A DNA stretch of 64,000 bases from Juglans regia (GCF_001411555.2 NC_049912.1:2373001-2437000); one strand, 5' to 3'; positions 33,560 through 45,317 are shown, counted from the stretch's first letter. The notes: a model not told the origin generated them from the sequence alone. Translations and numbers: made by a program.

Positions 33560-34749
33560 CTCTACTTCCAGAATCTCATCAACTCGCTTCTTTAGAGTGA
33601 TACAATCTTCGGTGCAATGGGAGTTGGTGTGGTGATGCGTATAATAGCGCTGGCGACTACCTGTGAGTGTTCTTCCTTCCTTGCTGCCCTACTACTCTCC
33701 TGAACGTTGAGGTTGTTGTGGATTAGGTGGTGCCCTTAGTCCTACTAATTGGTGTGTCGGTCTCGCCTATCATCCTAGTGGCCTCGGCCGTTTGTTCTTT
33801 TGTCTGTCTTTGGAATTGCTTTGGTTTCTATTCTCCAGCTTTGTTTCTTGCTTCTGTGGCTCTAAGAGGGCCTGTAAAGTGTCCTCCGCGTTAACGAATT
33901 CGTCTACTAGGTCCATGAATTTTCTTAAGGTGGAAGGAGTTTGTCTGGCTAGTTCAGCCATGAACGGGCTTCGAGGCCAAATTCCCTCTAGGAGGAGGGC
34001 GGCTAGGGTGATCTTCTCATCTTGGTCGTTCGTGGTGAGCCTTTCTTTGTTGAAGCGTGTCAGGTAAGCGTTTAGGTTTTCTCCCTCCTTTTGTTTTATG
34101 GTCAATAAATAGGCAGCTGGCTTATGGTGCCTTCTACTTGCCATAAACTGTGTATGGAATTGTTTTGCCAGCTCCTCAAAACTGCCAATGGTTCAAGAAT
34201 GTAGGGCTCCAAACCAGCCTCGTGCTATCCATTTCAACGTTAGTGGGAAGGCATGACAAGCCACTTCCCCGAGAAAGCTGTGAAAGGTCATGTGTTTTAA
34301 AATTTTCGAGATGATCCACAGGATTCTTGGAACCATCATATAAGTCGATCTGCGGCACTTTAGATTTGGATAGTAGTGGTACCACCATGACTTCCTCGTT
34401 GTACGGAAAATCTATACGAGTAAGAAGCTGCTCCACGGAAGAGGAACCACTTATCGTCTTTGCCATCTCCTTGTACTTGTCAACCAAACTGCACAGTTCA
34501 TCGTGCATCTTTTTCTTCTTTATTTCTTCACTATTTACCCCTACGCATTTTGTGCATCTCCTTCAACCTACCCGTTTTGGACAAAGGGTTATCCTTCTTC
34601 CGTTTTAATTCTTCGTTCACCTTTTGCAGTTGCTCGACAACTGCCATCACTTGTTTAAGCCTTTCTTCGGCTTCCGCTAACCTTGTCTCCAATTCCGTCA
34701 TGCTTGTTTCTATATCACAGTTTGCATGTGATCGCATGAGGGTTGACAT
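33560..34749 (-). pseudogene. gag of the Tat-like element
   Basis: The frame 34749-34531 is a charged N-terminal coiled coil (LETRLAEAEERLKQVMAVVEQLQK). The frame 34508-34176 includes VPQIDLYDGSKNPVDHLENF. The frame 34144-33770 has the retrotransposon gag core (KQKEGENLNAYLTRFNKERL, ALLLEGIWPRSPFMAELA). Around 33660-33590 a zinc-knuckle-like stretch reads YYTHHHTNSHCTEDC, with the first Cys replaced by Tyr. Stops separate the pieces. Confidence 0.85.
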
Positions 34750-34775
34750 GTGAAAATCATGTTAAAATCTATAAA

Positions 34776-34795
34776 GATCCCACAGACGACGCCAC
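34776..34795 (-). other. Primer-binding site of the Tat-like element
   Basis: Directly inside the 5' LTR, the minus strand reads TGGCGTCGTCTGTGGGATC. This is one base from the TGGCGCCGTCTGTGGGA pattern found in many plant gypsy elements and is complementary at its start to a tRNA 3' end (Asp-type). Confidence 0.7.
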
Positions 34796-35256
34796 TGTAA
34801 AGGACGTGTTTTACACCACCAATCACACGGATGACCTGTGACAATAAAGAGGTGGCACTGGTTGCCCTTAGGAGACTCCGATGCTTAAGTTAGAAATACA
34901 ACATGAGAATAAATATATGTATAGATGAAGTGAAGTGCTTGTTACCTCTCGTAGATTATTTATAGAAGGACATGGACATGGCGTGATAGCAAATGACTCT
35001 AATCACCATTCTCGTGTGCTTATCTTTCATGATTCCTTATTAACCGGAGAGGATCTCTTTTTTTCACAGGAGTTATCTAGCTTAAGATGATTGTATCCAA
35101 CTGTGGGTCGGATCTCCAACTCTCTGGGAGTTTATATTCCATGTGGTCGTGGTTACGGGCCATTTGGTCGTGGCCCTCTCAGCCCTAAGCTAAGATTTTG
35201 GGCCGGCTTCCTAGTCGTGAGCTTGGTTACCCGAGGGGATCCAAATATCCCCTCCA
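34796..35256 (-). repeat. 5' LTR of the Tat-like element
   Basis: Plus-strand bounds TGTAAAGGACG...ATCCCCTCCA, so it has TG...CA ends on both strands. It is 461 bp, with a single copy of the unit that is triplicated in the partner LTR. Similarity with the partner is high throughout, with scattered substitutions. Confidence 0.85.
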
Positions 35257-36207
35257 ATGATTTATCTAGTTATTTATAAAAATTATCAATGTATAGTTAT
35301 TTATAAAAATCAATACATGTATGATTATTTTTACAACGTTTTGTATAATCATGTCTTAAAATTATTTTATAAAATATGATTGTGCAAATGATCATAGTAT
35401 GTGATGTAAAGATTTTAGAATAGTAATACTCTTGTGACAATAGAGTTATGCATATGATTTCCAATTCGAAAACAAGTGAGCATTGATATCCGACTCTCAC
35501 GACATTAAAATTAATTATATAAATATTAATAGAATGATTTTCATTCTCAATTTGATTATATTTAATAATAAATTAAAAATTTTATGTGTAGTTATTTTTA
35601 TATATTTTTTTATACATTCAACTGATATGATTGACTGCATAATTTTTTTTAATATAAAATAATTATTTTAGCTAATCAATCGATGAAATGTATACAAAAA
35701 TATACAAAAATAAATCTGTCTACCGTAACTCATCTTAATATATTTGAAGTAGTTAATGCTTTAAAGAAAATATATATAAAATCAGTCCAAATATATCATT
35801 GCTGAAAAGGACAAAAATATACAACCAAAAATTGCTGCTTTTATAACAGCAAGTTGTATATCCGCCATAAAAATCAACGGCCCATATCATCCGGTCGAGT
35901 CCAACAACTTCAATCAAGTAAAGTCAACCCAAACCAAAAATCATACGAATATACGATGTGGTGGCCCGTGTGACGTCCACATTATCTATGTATGCAGGCA
36001 CTAAGATAGTTGACAGTTGAACTTGACGCCCCTCCATTTCAAGCAAAATCTTGATTCTTTTTACCCTTCCCAAAACCGAGAGTCCACCTGAAACTCATCG
36101 GACTGAAGAAGAAAGCAGTAGAAATTCTGCAAGTGTATTCATTAAGCAAATCAAATTATTCAAATTCAACTCCACAGGAATCTGCATTTTTTCTCTCTTT
36201 GATCGAT
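35257..36207. other. Intergenic DNA and 5' flank of the DUF1195-like gene
   Basis: AT-rich to about 35850, then a more mixed sequence leading to the start codon at 36208. The only structure recognised is the inverted repeat at 35578-35712. The promoter is presumably here, but no element can be assigned with confidence. Confidence 0.5.
35578..35712. repeat. Palindromic MITE-like inverted repeat
   Basis: TTTTTATATATTTTTTTATA then CATTCAACTGATATGATTGA pairs imperfectly with TAGCTAATCAATCGATGAAA then TGTATACAAAAATATACAAA. The arms are about 45 bp around a short AT-rich centre. Confidence 0.6.
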
Positions 36208-39200
36208 ATGAAGGATGACGATGCCCTTCCGACAACGACGACGCCTAATTGTAAGAAAGAAAGCTCCGATTCGAGTCTCTTTGGTAAAGGCCGGTATAAG
36301 TTCTGGGCATTCGCCGCAATTTTGTTGCTCGCATTTTGGTCAATGTTAACCGGTACAGTCACTCTCCGTTGGTCTGCTGGTAACCTCAACCGTCTCTCCG
36401 ACGACCTCGATAACCCCATCCGCGACGATCTCGACGTCCTCGTAAACTTCCCTTTTCGTCTCGCTTGCTCTGCATTCTCTTTGCGTGGTGTTGGGTCTTT
36501 CGTTGGAATTTTGATCTATTTTCTTGGCGTGCAGGAAATGAAGGAGAGGGAGAAGGTGGTGAAGCACATGTGGGACGTGTACACTAACAGCCGTCGGATC
36601 AGATTACCGAGGTTCTGGGAGGAGGCCTTCAATGCTGCCTACGAGGATTTGACCAGCGACGCCCCTGGTGTTAGACAGGCCGCCATTACTGAGATCGCTA
36701 AGATGTCTGTGCGCTCCGTTCATCTCGATCCTCCTCCCGTCCAATCAACGGTTCGTATCTTCTTCCCTTCGTCTTTTTCTTAGCGTTGCGGATGGGTACC
36801 TTCCTTGAGAGCTTCATTTAGGTATTTAAGCTGAAATTAAGATTCAGCATCCTGCGTTTCGAATTGATTATTCTGCTTGCTAATTTTCGGCCATCTACAA
36901 CTAGTATTTGTTATGTTTCCATTTAATAGTCAAATCTGCTTGTCCAACTGCTCCATAAACTAAAAGGTAGGGGATGGAAAGCTTTCATGCTTTTTAATCA
37001 ACTACGTAATGTGGGCTTGGAATGAAGAGAAGAGTGATGATTAGGCGTTTAGAAGTAAAGTTGGTCGAAAGGAAGCGGAAGTTCAGGTGTATTGTTGTTT
37101 CCATTGTGAAGTTGTGCTGTTAGGGATGGGAAAACTCCGCTAATTCGAATGCCAACAAGTCTTAGATTTTATGTGTACGCGTTTGGTCTAAGATATTATT
37201 GATATTATTATGCCTAATCTGTTTAATCTCACTGTTATAAACTTCTTATGAACCTGTTGTTAACTATGGATACCCTTTGTATCTTCATTGTGATTGGTTA
37301 TATTGCTTTCTTAAACATTTTATCGTTCCTTTAAACTTCGTTTTGATGTCAGTGCTGTATTTGTTTTGACAGCTTGAATGCTTGAAGATGTTTTTCCTCT
37401 TCTCTCTTCCACTTTCCTGTAGAGCTCCATCATTGCTACATTTTCTTTGGCATATTCACCTAAATTTGATCTACATTGTACTTTTTCCTTCAAGACCACA
37501 CATTACCTTCTCCCCATTCTGAAGATTTTTCACAAGACGTCTTCTGTTACTGAGAACTAGTTTTTCCCCACGGAAATTGTGTTTATGAAAATTTACTTGT
37601 CGACATAACAATCATCTTAGCTGTAAAACTGTATGGTTTGTATAATCAGCTTTTTGTTTGGTCTCTTGGGTGGGGCAGGGGTATTATTTTAAGGTTATGT
37701 GGGCAACATAGGCTACACAATGATCTAAATTTATTTTTTCACTTTTGTTTTGTAAGGGAGTAATTTATTAAAATACAAAAGGAAAGGGGACAAACCAAGC
37801 ACGTGTTATGTATAGAAGAGAACCGCCAAAAAACATGTAAAAAACAAAGATCCAAAGTTCGATAGGTTTAAGTATTTTAGCAAGGTTGTGAGAAACAATT
37901 AGTTGCAACCATCCGAACTAAAAGCAGTGTTAAGAACATTAACTTCAAACATTGTAGTCTAACCAACACACATGCCCACAGACCTAACCAGAATACTTTT
38001 TTTGATTGGTAAACAGAGTTTTATTGAAAATAAGATTAGGCAAGAGCCCAAGTACATGGGACATGTACAAGAGTGTCACTTATGCATGTTAATCTAGTGA
38101 TACAGAAAATTCATGAAAATTATTGCCGTTAAAATCTGTTACAATCTACCAAATTATTCAAAAAGAAATTTTTAAGCTCATCCATTGATCTCTTGCAATC
38201 TTCAAAGCTTCTTTCATTCCTCTCCCTTCAAAGACACCACCACATGCATAATGGGACCATCTTCCATATTGCTGAAATGTGTGAATTGCCTTGAGGGCCT
38301 CTCCAAGTTTATAGAAGATCAATCACCCTTCTCGACATCACTAAAGCTAGTCCCACTCTAGCAAAGAAGTCATTCCATAGGGTCGTAGCAATCTCATAGA
38401 GTCACTAGGAGCATTAGGGCGCAAGGAAAGAAAAGGGTTACTTCCAGATCAGGGATAATAAATAAAACTGAAACAAGATTTTTTTTTTTAAACAAGATAA
38501 AATTGTCAGCCTACGAATGTGGTTTCGATCCTTTCGGTGATGCAAGAAGTTGTTAGATGATCAATGGACTCTCCACTCTTTTTGCACATGCCAACACCAA
38601 TCCATGACTAACTAGAATATTGTGTATCTGTACTGGTAGATTCAAGTAGGAGTTCATGACAGTTTTGCATGACTGGAAGCTTTGCATTTGTTGGCATGTG
38701 GATAACACCTCTCTGTTAGTTATGAAAATTCATTTTAAACATCATTGATGGGTTTGGCAGAACACCCTAATTTTGTTTTTTTTTTTTCTATGGATCCATA
38801 ATAGGTTTACTAGGCTATTTTAATGGCCTGTTACAATGTCTTAAAGGCGACATAAGTTTTACAAACCTCGTCTTAGAAAATTTCTATTTCCTCTTCCCCT
38901 CTAATTAGCCCATAACTCCTGACTCGACAAAGATTTGCTTAAACCTGCCGTCCTTAGTTTTAAGAATATTTGATGAAAATCTAATGTATGTGAATAAGCA
39001 GGGTTTTTTTTTTTTTTTTTACCCATAAATAAATGAATAGGCCATTTTTTCTTCAACGCATAGATTTTTCTGGTTTTATAACAGATTAGGTAGAGTTATT
39101 ATGTGGACCTGACAGGCTTGGTCTCCCTTTATATTATTAATAGTTTAAGGAAAATCCATATGCCAAGGAACTGAGTTGGCCAAGTTATCTGCATGTTTTG

Positions 39201-39794
39201 GTCAATCCATTCTGCTAGAGGGAGGACACCTAGAATCTTCACATATATGAAAGTGATGAGCATATTGCTTGACTTTAAAGTGCTGTCTGGAGCTATCCAA
39301 CTGATCACCACGTCTGTATTTTAAATATGCTTTGTTACAAATAATCCAGCCAAAGTAATAGGAATTAGACCTAAGACAATTCCAAATAGCAAAACTTCAA
39401 TCATTTTAACTTTAATAGCCTGTTTCCGAGGATTTGGATAGAAAGAACATCATTGATGAGAGCATCAAAGTCTCATTTTATAACTTCAGAATTTGGTTTC
39501 TATGTGAATCTCATTCACCTAGATTGAAAATGATAAAAAAACTCACATCCTCTTTGTTTCCCTGATTGTTTGAGACAATGTTATGATATTACCAATTTCA
39601 TACAAGCCAATTTAAAAAAAAAAAAAAAATTGTTGAGATAATGTTTCCTGCTCTTTTCTTGTTGTTTACATATTGGGCCCCAGAAGTATTAACAGAAGTG
39701 TGTCGCTGCTGTTTCTTTCCTCTTTCTATTTTGCCAGATGGCACGAGAATTGAGTAAGAGTTTGAAACGAGCAAAGAATGGCAGGGAAATATAA
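36208..39794 (+). CDS. DUF1195-like single-pass membrane protein
   Basis: Three coding exons join in frame: 36208-36441, 36535-36750, 39738-39794 (TAA). They give 168 residues. The start MKDDDALPT is followed by a Ser-rich stretch, then [12 protein letters not shown] and a hydrophobic segment (about residues 32-52, [20 protein letters not shown]). [13 protein letters not shown] and [20 protein letters not shown] follow, then [19 protein letters not shown]. This matches the plant-only DUF1195 family as I remember it; its function is unknown. The topology suggests a signal anchor with a soluble C-terminal domain. The first intron (36442-36534, 93 bp) is frame-neutral and stop-free. The second (2,987 bp) contains LINE debris. 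Exon 3 ([18 protein letters not shown]) is short and less certain than exons 1-2, though it has a good acceptor and keeps the frame. Confidence 0.85.
37740..38770 (-). mobile_element. Two adjacent LINE 3'-end fragments in intron 2 of the DUF1195-like gene
   Basis: At 38000-38770 (minus) the tail has AAGAGCCCAAGTACATGGGA-type motifs, then TTTCATTCCTCTCCCTTC and GGGACCATCTTCCATATTGC. These match the zinc-finger RVT/3' UTR region of the copies at 13.0-13.4 and 18.9-19.3 kb. A second, more diverged stub at about 37740-37980 has AAACCAAGCACGTGTTATG. No coding capacity is left. Confidence 0.65.
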
Positions 39795-41242
39795 CCTCAA
39801 CAGGTGATCATCGATGATGTAAAGGATGATGGGGATTCGAGGATCAAATCTTCACTGGTATGTACTATAAATGCTCATGTGCTACCCCAAGTTTGTGAAA
39901 GGTAGTGACGGCGCGAATCCTACTCGGTTCTTAGGTGGTTTCATAACAAGGAGAAACTACCTATTTAATTAGGTTACTGTTCTTACAAATTTTTGCTGTC
40001 ACAATATTCCACTCGGGTAGTGAATTGATAGGTTGTAGATCATTCAAGCGAACAAATTTTTTGATCAGGTTTTATTTAAAGTCAAGGAAAAGAATTTCCA
40101 AAACTCTCTGTTGAATAGGAGTTCCTTGCTTACATGGACAGGCATGTAAGTTCAGCATTGATGTCTTGATTAAATATGTTCAGAGAAATGCTTGTTGGAG
40201 CAGGATGATTCCACTTCTCTTGTATGCATGACAAGTTCAAGCTATTAAGGGGAGTAATGCTTGTTGCTTCAGTTGTCTCATCTCATTGATTTAATAAATT
40301 CAAAAGGAACATATATTGGAGGGGCGGATTTGTTTCTCTTCTTCTTCGGAAATACTTTAGTTACAAAGAGAATTCATAAAAGTAAACTTATAAATTGATG
40401 TAATTTAATGTGGTACGTTAGATAGTAAAATTATTTTTATTATAAAGTAGATCTAACGTATTATGTGATATCATATTCTTTGTGATTGTGGTAATTCTCT
40501 TAGCTTAATTCTACATTGTAAAAGCAACGAATACCATCTCAAATGAAAATCAAAGACGCAAACTTGGAATTGCTTGCCCCTGTCAAGTTCATTTATGGAC
40601 CTCCCAATTCTTGATACTAAAACGAGGAATGGTTCAGAATTTGGGACTGTGAACTCTTTGAACCTAACTCAACACGTTTACACGATTAGTTAAATAAATA
40701 AAAACTTTCTTAATTTTAATCCGTTCTGCAAAAATTGCCTACTCTTCACTTATAATTGGCAATTGTAGACGTGTAGGCTATAAAAAAAAATGTTTTCAAT
40801 TTCGAATATGAGCTGTGCAATTCATCTCCATATATCACACATTACATTTATTTTTATTTATTATTATTATTTTTAATTATTTTTTTGGATTTTATTCTTC
40901 ATAAACTAATTAATTTTTTCTATTCATCATCCATATACTACATATTTGATAACAGAAAAAAAAAATAAAAATAAAAAATTATATATGATGTAAAGATGAT
41001 GAGTAGAATTTTTTTTCGAGTATTATTATCTAATCTATCTCTTAAATGATGTCTTATTTAAATTGTTAATTTACAAAACATCATTGCAAAAAACATTTAT
41101 ATATATATAAGGAAAAAATAAAAAATAAGCAGCGAACCAAATCAGGCCGTCTCACACTACTTGACCCGATTGGCAAGTAGACTGTCCCAATTCCCACGTA
41201 TAGCTGAGCTCCAAACCTTCAACTCGCAAGCCGCTGAACGCA
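39795..41242. other. Intergenic DNA between the DUF1195-like gene and PTF2
   Basis: 3' flank of one gene and promoter region of the next. The MITE at 40370-40505 is the only recognised feature. 40850-41110 is extremely AT-rich. Confidence 0.5.
40370..40505. mobile_element. MITE, AAGTAAACTTATAAATTGATG family
   Basis: AAAGTAAACTTATAAATTGA then TGTAATTTAATGTGGTACGT at about 40379, with the palindromic partner ATTATAAAGTAGATCTAACG. A related copy lies at 61815-61975 (ATCTTATAAATTAACATAAT and AATATAAAGTAGATTTAACG). Confidence 0.6.
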
Positions 41243-44200
41243 ATGAAGTGCCCGTACTGCTCATCGGCGCAGGGACGGTGCGCTACCACCAGCTCCGGCC
41301 GTTCCATATCGGAGTGCGCATCGTGCGGCCGCGTGATCGAAGAGCGGCAATCGCAGCCCCACCACCTCTTCCACCTCCGCGCCCAAGACAACCCTCTCCT
41401 CCTCGTCACCTCCGACCTCCCCTCCCTCGACCACCACCACCACGACCGCGACGGCGAAGAAGATCCTTTCGAGCCCACCGGCTTCATCACCGCCTTCTCC
41501 ACCTGGTCCCTCGAGTCCAGCCCTCTCTTCCTCCGCTCCTGCCTCTCTTTCTCCGGCCACCTTGCTGAGCTTGAGCGCATCCTTGAATCTTCTTCTTCTT
41601 CTTCTTCTTCTTCTTCCTCCTCTTCGACGGTTGTGGTCGATAATCTGAGAGCCTACATGCAAATTATCGACGTAGCCTCGATTCTGGGCTTGGACCACGA
41701 GATATCCGACCACGCGTTTCAGCTATTTAGGGATTGTTGCTCCGCTACTTGTTTGAGGAATCGTAGTGTGGAGGCGCTTGCCACTGCTGCTCTTGTCCAG
41801 GCCATTAGAGAGGCCCAAGAGCCCAGGACCCTCCAGGTACCTCATAATTTCATTCTAGCTCTCCCATTATTCTATTTCTTTGTCCTTGTTTTATCATCTG
41901 GTATAAGGTTATCTCAGTATTTTGGAAGTAACTGGTGCAACTGGGGCTAGGATTTTGAGGAACGTAAAGCTATTTGCTTGCTCTTTCACAATGTGGTATT
42001 TGGATTTTGTTTGTATCATTCTTTCGCTTTATTATTATTATTATTTTCTGATAAGTAAAATAAAACTTTATTAGTATAAGTATTTAGGCGAGTATAAAAG
42101 AGAAAACACCTAAATACAAGCTAGAGTTAGAAAAGGAAACAAGAAAATTTTGTTAATATGATTTTGAATCATAAGCTCTAAAATCCGGGCTTTTCTCCTT
42201 TATATGCGCCGTTACAAGGAGAGTTAAAATGCCGGAACATATATTTGTGTTTGTGGGACAAAATTTTGTGAAAGAGAAAACAGCTGGTGGTTTATACATA
42301 TTTTGTTGTGGTCTATAGCAGTAATCTTTGTTGTATGTGACTCGGTATCTTGATGGGATTTCCTCTTCCCTCTGGTGGGCAATCTTGCTTCCATGTCAGT
42401 GTCGATTGCATCCACAGTGTTTTCTTGGCGCAACCTGCCAATAAGTACAAATTCAGCCATAGTTATTTCAGTCGTTGCTGATATATGAATGCTCCTCTAT
42501 CCTTTATGTGTGTCACTTCAAGTAATCTTTACCAATGCTTGATATCTGATTTTGCATGCAGGAAATCTCAATTGCGGCGAATGTACCCCAGAAGGAGATC
42601 GGGAAGTACATCAAGATACTTGGAGAAGCTTTACAGCTAAGTCAGCCCATTAACAGCAATTCCATATCAGTCCATATGCCAAGGTTTTGCACGCTTCTCC
42701 AGCTCAACAAATCTGCTCAGGTACATTTCTTGTATGCAGAATACTGAGTTGGATGACTTGGGAAAAACTCCTGCACTAGAAAACCCTTGATACCATGTGG
42801 TATGGTAATCATACATTAGTTAGATGACAGCAATATGATGCTAAAAAGATTTTGGGAAAATGGGTAGAGTTGGATAAAAGAGAATTGTCTATTAATGGAT
42901 TAGAGGAGTTTGGAGACTGAAGAAAAAGAAAAGGAACTTTAATAACATCAAGAGGAATTTCCTGTGCAGCCCCGGGATTAGTCGGGACTTTGTTCTTGGA
43001 TACCTAGTGCCAAATCAAAAAAGCATCAAGAGGAGTTTCACAACTTTTTATTTCAAATGGTTGCAAGATCTAACTCTGATTTTGCAGTTTCATGATGTCT
43101 ATTACACCAAAACCTTGTTTTTCTGGACATTCAGAAGATGTATTTGGTCACCTTCTAGTTCACATATGAAGAGTTTGTTAATTGATACAACGGTGTAACC
43201 CCTAGGGGTTGGCTAAAGTGGTAAAGGCCTTGGGCTTTGGGGAATGCTCTCCCCAAGTCTAAGGTTCAAATCTCCTTGGGTGCAAATAATCTATTAGGGC
43301 CGTTAGACTGGGGAATTTTTTCTTTGAATTACCCAATGCGCACTTGTAGGAAACTCCTTGCCGAGGCCCTGTGCACCTCCGGGATTAGCCGGGACATTGT
43401 TCCTGGACACCCGGTGCCAATCACAAAAATTGATACAACGGTGTGTCTGCATTTTCTTTTTCCCAATCATCAGTCGGGTTTATGGTTGTGTAGACATTTT
43501 TTCATAGGAATGGTCTGTGATTCCTGTTGGTGGTGTTGAAATTTGATTTGATAACTGTTTTCGTATAGAAGTTTGCTCTAGTGAGAATTTATGCCCCTCT
43601 ATCTTTTCATTTTGATCACGGCTGACTATGGTCCTGCATATCATTTTAGGAGCTTGCAACTCACATCGGAGAAGTAGTTATCAATAAATGCTTCTGCACT
43701 CGAAGGAATCCTATTAGCATCTCTGCAGCGGCTATTTATTTGGCCTGCCAACTAGAAGACAAACGCAAAACCCAGGCAGAGATCTGTAAGGTGACAGGCC
43801 TCACTGAGGTCACTCTTCGTAAGGTCTACAAGGAGCTATTAGAAAATTGGGATGATTTGCTCCCATCTAATTACACTCCTGCTGTTCCTCCAGAGAGAGC
43901 TTTTCCCACAACTGTGATTGCTTTAGGCCGTGCTTCAGCAACTAAAGTTGATTTATTCGAATCAACTCCTTCACTGGACAGAGACAAGCAGCTAGAAATT
44001 AAAGCTAACAAGCCAAACGAGGTCCCAGACACGGGCCATCAGGTTAGGGCAAAAGAGGAAGCTGAAAGCAGAGGCAACTCCTACGTACTGAACAGACCAC
44101 CAACACTCTGGCAACCCCAAACTCCACTTGGGACGTCTGGTCCTAGGACAGTAAGTGAAAAGAATCAGAATGTTACTCGAGGAACAGACATTAATGAGCT

Positions 44201-44474
44201 GCACCCTAACCGTCAAGAGTTAGAGCAGAAGGCAGATCAAGACACAAATCACGTGACCAATCCCCTGAAGCCAAACCAACTTGCAAATCCGCCAACTTCA
44301 AGTGCAAGTTCTGTTTCCCGGCAGTTTTGGCCCCCCCCTATTTCCGGGCCTCCAAATGTTCGATATGTTCGGCCACCAAATGTAGTGTCAGGTTATTCCG
44401 AACATAAAGGAACTGGGAATCAAAATGGAAATAGAAATGCCAATCAGTGTAGAGATCCGTGTAGGGATCCCTAG
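41243..44474 (+). CDS. PTF2: Plant-specific TFIIB-related protein PTF2
   Basis: PTF2 is a nuclear general-transcription-factor-like protein of the TFIIB/BRF family found in plants; Arabidopsis PTF2 is known for roles in pollen. Three exons join in frame: 41243-41836, 42562-42720, 43650-44474 (TAG). They give 525 residues. The N-terminal zinc ribbon MKCPYCSSAQG...CASCGRVIEE has C3, C6, C25 and C28. The first cyclin-like repeat spans about residues 140-230 (LRAYMQIIDVASILGLDHEISDHA; RSVEALATAALVQAIREA). The second spans about 255-345 (ELATHIGEVVINKCF; PISISAAAIYLACQLEDK; TQAEICKVTGLTEVTLRKVYKEL). A polar C-terminal region, rich in Asn, Pro and Gln, ends CRDPCRDP. Exon 1 has a TCT repeat that gives a 13-Ser run. 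The start is the first ATG of the long frame and fits the family. No disruption is seen. Confidence 0.92.
41589..41627 (+). repeat. Coding (TCT)n microsatellite in PTF2
   Basis: Nine TCT codons in a row then TCC/TCC/TCT/TCG encode 13 consecutive Ser between ERILE and TVVVDNL. Length variation between alleles would be in frame. Confidence 0.9.
42035..42165 (-). mobile_element. LINE 3'-end stub in PTF2 intron 1
   Basis: GATAAGTAAAATAAAACTTT then ATTAGTATAAGTATTTAGGC and ACACCTAAATACAAGCTAGA resemble the minus-strand LINE tails at 12935 and 18835. Only about 130 bp remains. Confidence 0.5.
42962..43023 (+). mobile_element. 5'-truncated SINE in PTF2 intron 2
   Basis: CCCCGGGATTAGTCGGGACT then TTGTTCTTGGATACCTAGTG matches the 3' part of the SINE at 43197-43427. 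It is flanked by CATCAAGAGGAATTTC (42946-42961) and CATCAAGAGGAGTTTC (43024-43039), a 16-bp target duplication with one mismatch. Confidence 0.8.
43197..43427 (+). mobile_element. tRNA-type SINE in PTF2 intron 2
   Basis: A 231-bp insertion bounded by exact 17-bp direct repeats AATTGATACAACGGTGT (43180-43196 and 43428-43444). The 5' region has a pol III A-box-like GGTTGGCTAAAGTGG and a B-box-like GGTTCAAATCT. It ends with CCGGGATTAGCCGGGACATT-type sequence and a short A-rich tail. There is no coding frame. Confidence 0.9.
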
Positions 44475-45317
44475 CCACAGAGGCATATACTGTCTTGTTT
44501 CAGTCGTGTGTTTACCTGTAATATACTAACGTTTCCTACGAACTCTTTTGATTCTCTAGTTCTCATAGCAGTTCATTGCCAAATCGAGAATGTTTCATGT
44601 TTTAGCAAATCTCAGGTGTTAGGTTTAGTAGGGTGCCATTGAACTGATGATTGATGAAACGAAATTATCAGTCTGGTTGATGGTCTTGAAAGCGCTTATA
44701 GCTCGTATCTGTTTGTTTTCTTATTAGCTACATATGTGAGGAGCAAAAGACCATTGGAGTGTCTTTTTCTTGTCCAGCTATCCATGGAACATTCGAATCA
44801 CATGACACGCTGCGTTTGGTATTCATGCCGCTTGTTTGAATTTTGTACGTATTAAAGGATCGCACAGCAAGCAGAAGTACGCCGGAGATCTTTGCATATC
44901 AAATTGAGAAAATGAAAAGTAGATTGGCTTCACTTTATTGGCTTGTTTCATTTTTTTTTATATATATATATATATATACATATCGTTTAAGCTTATGAAT
45001 TGTTTGAAGTCTTTGCCATTGGAGTTCAACTCCCATTCTCTTTTTGTATCAATTTTTTATGGCTTTTTAATTTAAATTTGCTGAACTGCTGCAGAAATTC
45101 GAGGTTTGGAACCCAAAGTAAAAAAGCCAAAGACCAAATCCCGGTCTAGAAAATCTTATCATAAAATGTTGGGGTAGATGCCTAATTTAGCAATTTGTTT
45201 GGTACCATTGTAATTTATGCATAATATGCTCCAAATCCATGGAGACAAGTCCCTAGTAAAAGCAAGATTTTCAATCAATCTAAATCCGGATTTGATTCAT
45301 CCAAACCACAGCCAAAC
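44475..45317. other. PTF2 3' flank, intergenic
   Basis: No gene. A (TA)n run lies at about 44959-44977. The 45217-45426 frame is unsupported and runs into the LTR. Confidence 0.5.

Larger units (their letters stand above)
24050..35256 (-). mobile_element. Ty3/gypsy retrotransposon, Tat-lineage-like, 11.2 kb
   Basis: Direct LTRs bound the element. On the minus strand the order is LTR, primer-binding site, gag, protease, RT, RNase H, a second RNase H, integrase, minisatellite, antisense ORF, LTR. This order with dual RNase H and an antisense extra ORF is characteristic of the Tat lineage. All pol domains carry stops or shifts. The flanking 5-mers (ATTGT at 24045-24049, ATGAT at 35257-35261) do not match, so the target duplication is lost or the ends come from recombination. 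Confidence 0.85.

Noticed and set aside
34796..35256. Tat-like element as a recent, intact insertion
   Set aside because: Stops and shifts in gag, RT and integrase, substituted protease and RNase H residues, and unmatched flanks show it is old or recombinant.
41161..41713. Pro/Arg-rich and Arg-rich ORFs overlapping PTF2 exon 1
   Set aside because: They are other frames of the GC-rich coding exon; the PTF2 frame has the zinc ribbon and splices onward.
43199..43290. tRNA gene suggested by A/B-box-like motifs
   Set aside because: No cloverleaf with acceptor stem could be built; exact target duplications show it is a SINE insertion.
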